From: Congregibacter sp.
GTDB lineage: Bacteria > Pseudomonadota > Gammaproteobacteria > Pseudomonadales > Halieaceae
Direction of reading: 5' to 3'
Assembly (NCBI GenBank): GCA_013911345.1
Contig: JACETJ010000002.1
Span: 1-27,387, forward strand
DNA: 27,387 bases
Shown here: piece by piece, positions 24,634 through 27,387 of the stretch
Numbering within the stretch: position 1 is the stretch's first letter
How the letters are laid out: every line of letters starts with the position of its first letter
Notes under the pieces: generated by a model
What the model was told of the DNA's origin: nothing
The model's database searches: none
The model's input: only the letters and a program-made list of their open reading frames with translations
Translations under genes and position numbers: made by a program

Positions 24634-27387
24634 ATGCGCCTGAAATCCATAAAACTGGCCGGCTTCAAGTCATTTGTCGATCCCACCACGGTCCAGTTTC
24701 CGGGCAACATGTGTGCGGTGGTAGGCCCTAACGGATGCGGCAAATCCAACATCATTGACGCAGTGAGGTGGGTGATGGGCGAAAGCTCAGCGAAAACCCT
24801 CCGCGGAGAGTCGATGACAGATGTCATCTTTAATGGCACCACAAGCCGCCAGCCTGTCAGCCAAGCTTCCATTGAGCTGATATTTGATAACACCCAAGGC
24901 AAGGTGACGGGTGAGTTCGCCGCCTATAACGAAATATCTGTCCGACGAGTGGTTACCCGGCAAGCCCAGTCCGAGTATTACCTTAACGGCGCGAAGTGCC
25001 GGCGGCGCGATATCACTGACCTGTTTCTTGGTACCGGTTTAGGCCCACGCAGCTACGCCATTATTGAGCAGGGCGTCGTCTCCCGTCTCATCGAATCAAA
25101 GCCTGAGGAATTGCGGGTTTTTATTGAAGAAGCCGCAGGAATCTCCAAATACAAGGAGCGTAGGCGTGAGACTGAAAGCCGCATGCGACGCACGACAGAG
25201 AATTTGGAGCGACTCACGGATTTGCGAGATGAGCTTCAACGAAACCTAGCGCATCTGGATCGACAGGCCAGAGCGGCTGAAAAATATGCCGAGCTAAAGG
25301 CAGAAGAGCGGGCCGTTCAGAGTGAGTTGTTTGCCATTCAATGGCGCAATCTCAGCGCTTCCAGCGGCGAGGTGGCAGGGCAAATTGGAGCACTCGACGT
25401 TAAGCGCGAGGCCGCAAAAGCCGAAGTCACTCATACGCTGAGTGAGATTGAGGCTGCCCGTTCTGAGCAGACTGAGGCAACGGACGCGCTGAGCGCGGCG
25501 CAGGAGCAGTTCTACTCGATCGGTGGTGAGGTGACCCGTGTTGAACAGGCGCTGCGCTTTGCTCAGGAGAGACGAGGTGAGCTGCAGCGTGACCTCGACC
25601 AAACCCGCAGCAGTCTTGAGCAAACCCGGCAGCACCTCGAGAGTGACCGGGTGCGGCTGAGCGAGTGGCAAGAGCAGTTGGAGAAATCGGAGCCCGAGCT
25701 GACAGAATATCGGGCCCAGGCCCGTCTTGCCGCTGAAGCGCTGATGGCGGCTGACAATGCGGTGCAGCAGTGGTCGCAAAATTGGGACGGCTTTAACGAA
25801 CGAGCGCGCGAACCCAGCCAGACTGCTGAGGTGCAGCAAAGCCGCATCGCCTACCTTGAACAAGTGCTCACCAAGCTTCAGGAACGGGGCCAGACGCAGA
25901 AGGCCGAGCTGGAGTCATTGTCCTCGGAGTCGACAGATGAAGCTTCGTCACCCTTCGCCGCTAAATTAGCGCAAGCTGATCGCGACATCGCCGGCCGGGA
26001 ATCGGAGCTTCAGGAGCTGAAAAAGGGTTTGGCTGAGTCGCAGACCGCCATCGAGCAGTCGCGACGCCAGCAGGACGACGTTCGGGCAGCCATACAAGAA
26101 ACCCGTGGACAGGTTGCGTCTCTTGTAGCGCTGCAGGAAGCGGCATCTGACGATCGCGAGCAAGCGGCCTTGAGTCATTGGATGCAGGCTGGAGAGTTTG
26201 AGTCAGAGGGAACGGTCTATGCGTCGTTGGATGTAGACGCGGGCTGGGAGGCGGCAATTGAGCAGGTGTTGGGTGAAGCGCTGTCAGCTCGCCTGTTGTC
26301 TGAGGTTGATCTACGTGGGCTGCCAGAGGTCGAGGCGCTGCCATCAGGGGCTTTTGTTGTAGATAACAAGGCGCAGTTGTCAGGCGATGTCACTGGCACA
26401 CTAGCTGCGTACGTCAAGGGCCCTGCCAGAGTCAGGGTTTGGCTGCAGTCGATATTGGTTGCAGAAGGCCTCGAGGAAGCTCAGCGGCTTTGCCGCGATC
26501 TGTCTGTTGGACAGTCAGTGGTGACGCCTGACGGTCATTGGCTAGGGATGGGGTGGCACCGACGCCGGTCTGATGCGGATGCGGCTGCTGGCATGATTGC
26601 TAGGGAAGCACAATTAGACGAGTTGAGGGATAGCTTGCAGGCGGCCCAGAAAGAGGCCGATGCGCTTGAAGAGAAGCTGGGGGCTTTGCTCAAGTCCCGG
26701 GTAGAGCTCGAGAAGCAGTCGTCTCAGTCGCAGCAGGCGCAGCAGAACACAATCAACGAGCGTGCGGAACTGCTTGCAGAGCAGCGCGCGACGGTTGCCA
26801 AAATTGAGCAGCAAGCTCAACGTCGAAGTCGCCTCAGCCTGGAGATTGAAGAAACACAAAAACAGTACGAGCAGGAGCAGTCGCATCTTGCTGAAGCTCG
26901 AACGCTATTATCAGCGTCCCTGGACCAAATGGAATTGGATCGGGGTGAGCGAGAACAGTTGCAAAGTGAGCGGGGTGTTCTGACCGAGCGGTTGTCTCTC
27001 AAGCGTGAGGAGTCGCGAACGGCTTCGGACGCTCTCACGCGCGGTGATATGCAAAATCAAAATCTCAGTACGCAGGTGGTTACCCTTAAAGAGAATATCG
27101 ACCGAATGGAAACGCAAGTGCGTGATCTGGAATCTAGAGAGACAGAGCTCACCGGAACGTTACCAGAGGATGATGATCCAGACGCCGAGAATAAGACGCT
27201 TCTTGCAGAGCTCCTAGAGCAACGCGTCACCGCAGAAAGTGCCTTAAATAGTGAGCGCGCGAGGGTTGCAGAGGTAGACAGCAAGTTGCGAGAGCTTGAC
27301 AAGGCACGAATGCAGCGAGAGCAAGCGGTGCAGAGTATTCAGGCAGACGTTGAGCGTTTCCGCTTGCAAGAAGCAGAGACCTCGGTG
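24634..27387 (+). CDS. smc: Chromosome segregation protein SMC, N-terminal 918 residues (partial)
   Basis: The frame is open from ATG 24634 to the right edge with no stop. The start MRLKSIKLAGFKSFVDPTTV and the Walker A GPNGCGKSN (31-39) are diagnostic of bacterial SMC, as are FLGTGLGPRSYAIIEQG and FIEEAAGISKYKERRRET (163-180). A first coiled coil runs from about 170 to 510, the hinge lies at about 515-655 (VTPDGHWLGMGW near its end), and a second coiled coil reaches the edge. The missing part, roughly 250 residues if family-typical, should hold the signature motif and Walker B. SMC dimers with ScpAB condense and segregate the chromosome. The ATG has no strong Shine-Dalgarno, and I found no convincing promoter in the 125 bases after ccmI. 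Confidence 0.96.
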   Translation, partial: MRLKSIKLAGFKSFVDPTTVQFPGNMCAVVGPNGCGKSNIIDAVRWVMGESSAKTLRGESMTDVIFNGTTSRQPVSQASIELIFDNTQGKVTGEFAAYNEISVRRVVTRQAQSEYYLNGAKCRRRDITDLFLGTGLGPRSYAIIEQGVVSRLIESKPEELRVFIEEAAGISKYKERRRETESRMRRTTENLERLTDLRDELQRNLAHLDRQARAAEKYAELKAEERAVQSELFAIQWRNLSASSGEVAGQIGALDVKREAAKAEVTHTLSEIEAARSEQTEATDALSAAQEQFYSIGGEVTRVEQALRFAQERRGELQRDLDQTRSSLEQTRQHLESDRVRLSEWQEQLEKSEPELTEYRAQARLAAEALMAADNAVQQWSQNWDGFNERAREPSQTAEVQQSRIAYLEQVLTKLQERGQTQKAELESLSSESTDEASSPFAAKLAQADRDIAGRESELQELKKGLAESQTAIEQSRRQQDDVRAAIQETRGQVASLVALQEAASDDREQAALSHWMQAGEFESEGTVYASLDVDAGWEAAIEQVLGEALSARLLSEVDLRGLPEVEALPSGAFVVDNKAQLSGDVTGTLAAYVKGPARVRVWLQSILVAEGLEEAQRLCRDLSVGQSVVTPDGHWLGMGWHRRRSDADAAAGMIAREAQLDELRDSLQAAQKEADALEEKLGALLKSRVELEKQSSQSQQAQQNTINERAELLAEQRATVAKIEQQAQRRSRLSLEIEETQKQYEQEQSHLAEARTLLSASLDQMELDRGEREQLQSERGVLTERLSLKREESRTASDALTRGDMQNQNLSTQVVTLKENIDRMETQVRDLESRETELTGTLPEDDDPDAENKTLLAELLEQRVTAESALNSERARVAEVDSKLRELDKARMQREQAVQSIQADVERFRLQEAETSV

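Overview
The window reads as ordinary, densely packed chromosome of a gammaproteobacterium with moderately high G+C. I infer this from a complete system I cytochrome c maturation operon, the tesA-ybbA-ybbP arrangement, ttcA, a two-cysteine OxyR and smc. A marine, Halieaceae/Cellvibrionales-like host is plausible, but that is an inference. I see no rRNA, tRNA, insertion sequence, prophage or CRISPR array. No stretch above 300 bases lacks a gene; the longest gap is the 261 bases between the rubrerythrin-like gene and oxyR.

Left part (1-4832): the 3' end of an unidentified gene, a small HNH-type zinc protein closely behind an exported glutathione peroxidase, an alpha/beta hydrolase behind a PlsC-like acyltransferase, a divergent EamA transporter, and a Cof-type HAD phosphatase.

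Redox block (4882-8583): a minus-strand series of rubrerythrin-like diiron protein, two-[4Fe-4S]/CCG-domain protein and DUF3501 protein, facing a divergent oxyR. A strong terminator separates the rubrerythrin gene from the Fe-S gene. The shared regulatory region holds a Fur-box-like site. This is the best candidate in the window for an incompletely described system: a peroxide- and iron-responsive redox module whose central reaction is unassigned.

Middle (8598-16467): a minus-strand overlapping operon of TesA-like esterase, a voltage-gated K+ channel with a C-terminal zinc ribbon, and a YgiQ-family radical SAM protein. Head-to-head with it, and overlapping by 8 bases at the start codons, are ybbA and ybbP (ABC ATPase and FtsX-type permease). 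mdh follows on the minus strand.

Right part (16670-27387): ttcA runs directly into ccmABCDEFGHI, a complete heme export, heme chaperone, thioredoxin and ligation pathway for c-type cytochromes. Most junctions overlap by 1 to 11 bases. The exception is ccmG-ccmH, where six copies of an 11-bp repeat hold the ccmG stop, the ccmH ribosome-binding sequence and the ccmH start. The window ends inside smc, after the hinge and before the C-terminal ATPase half.
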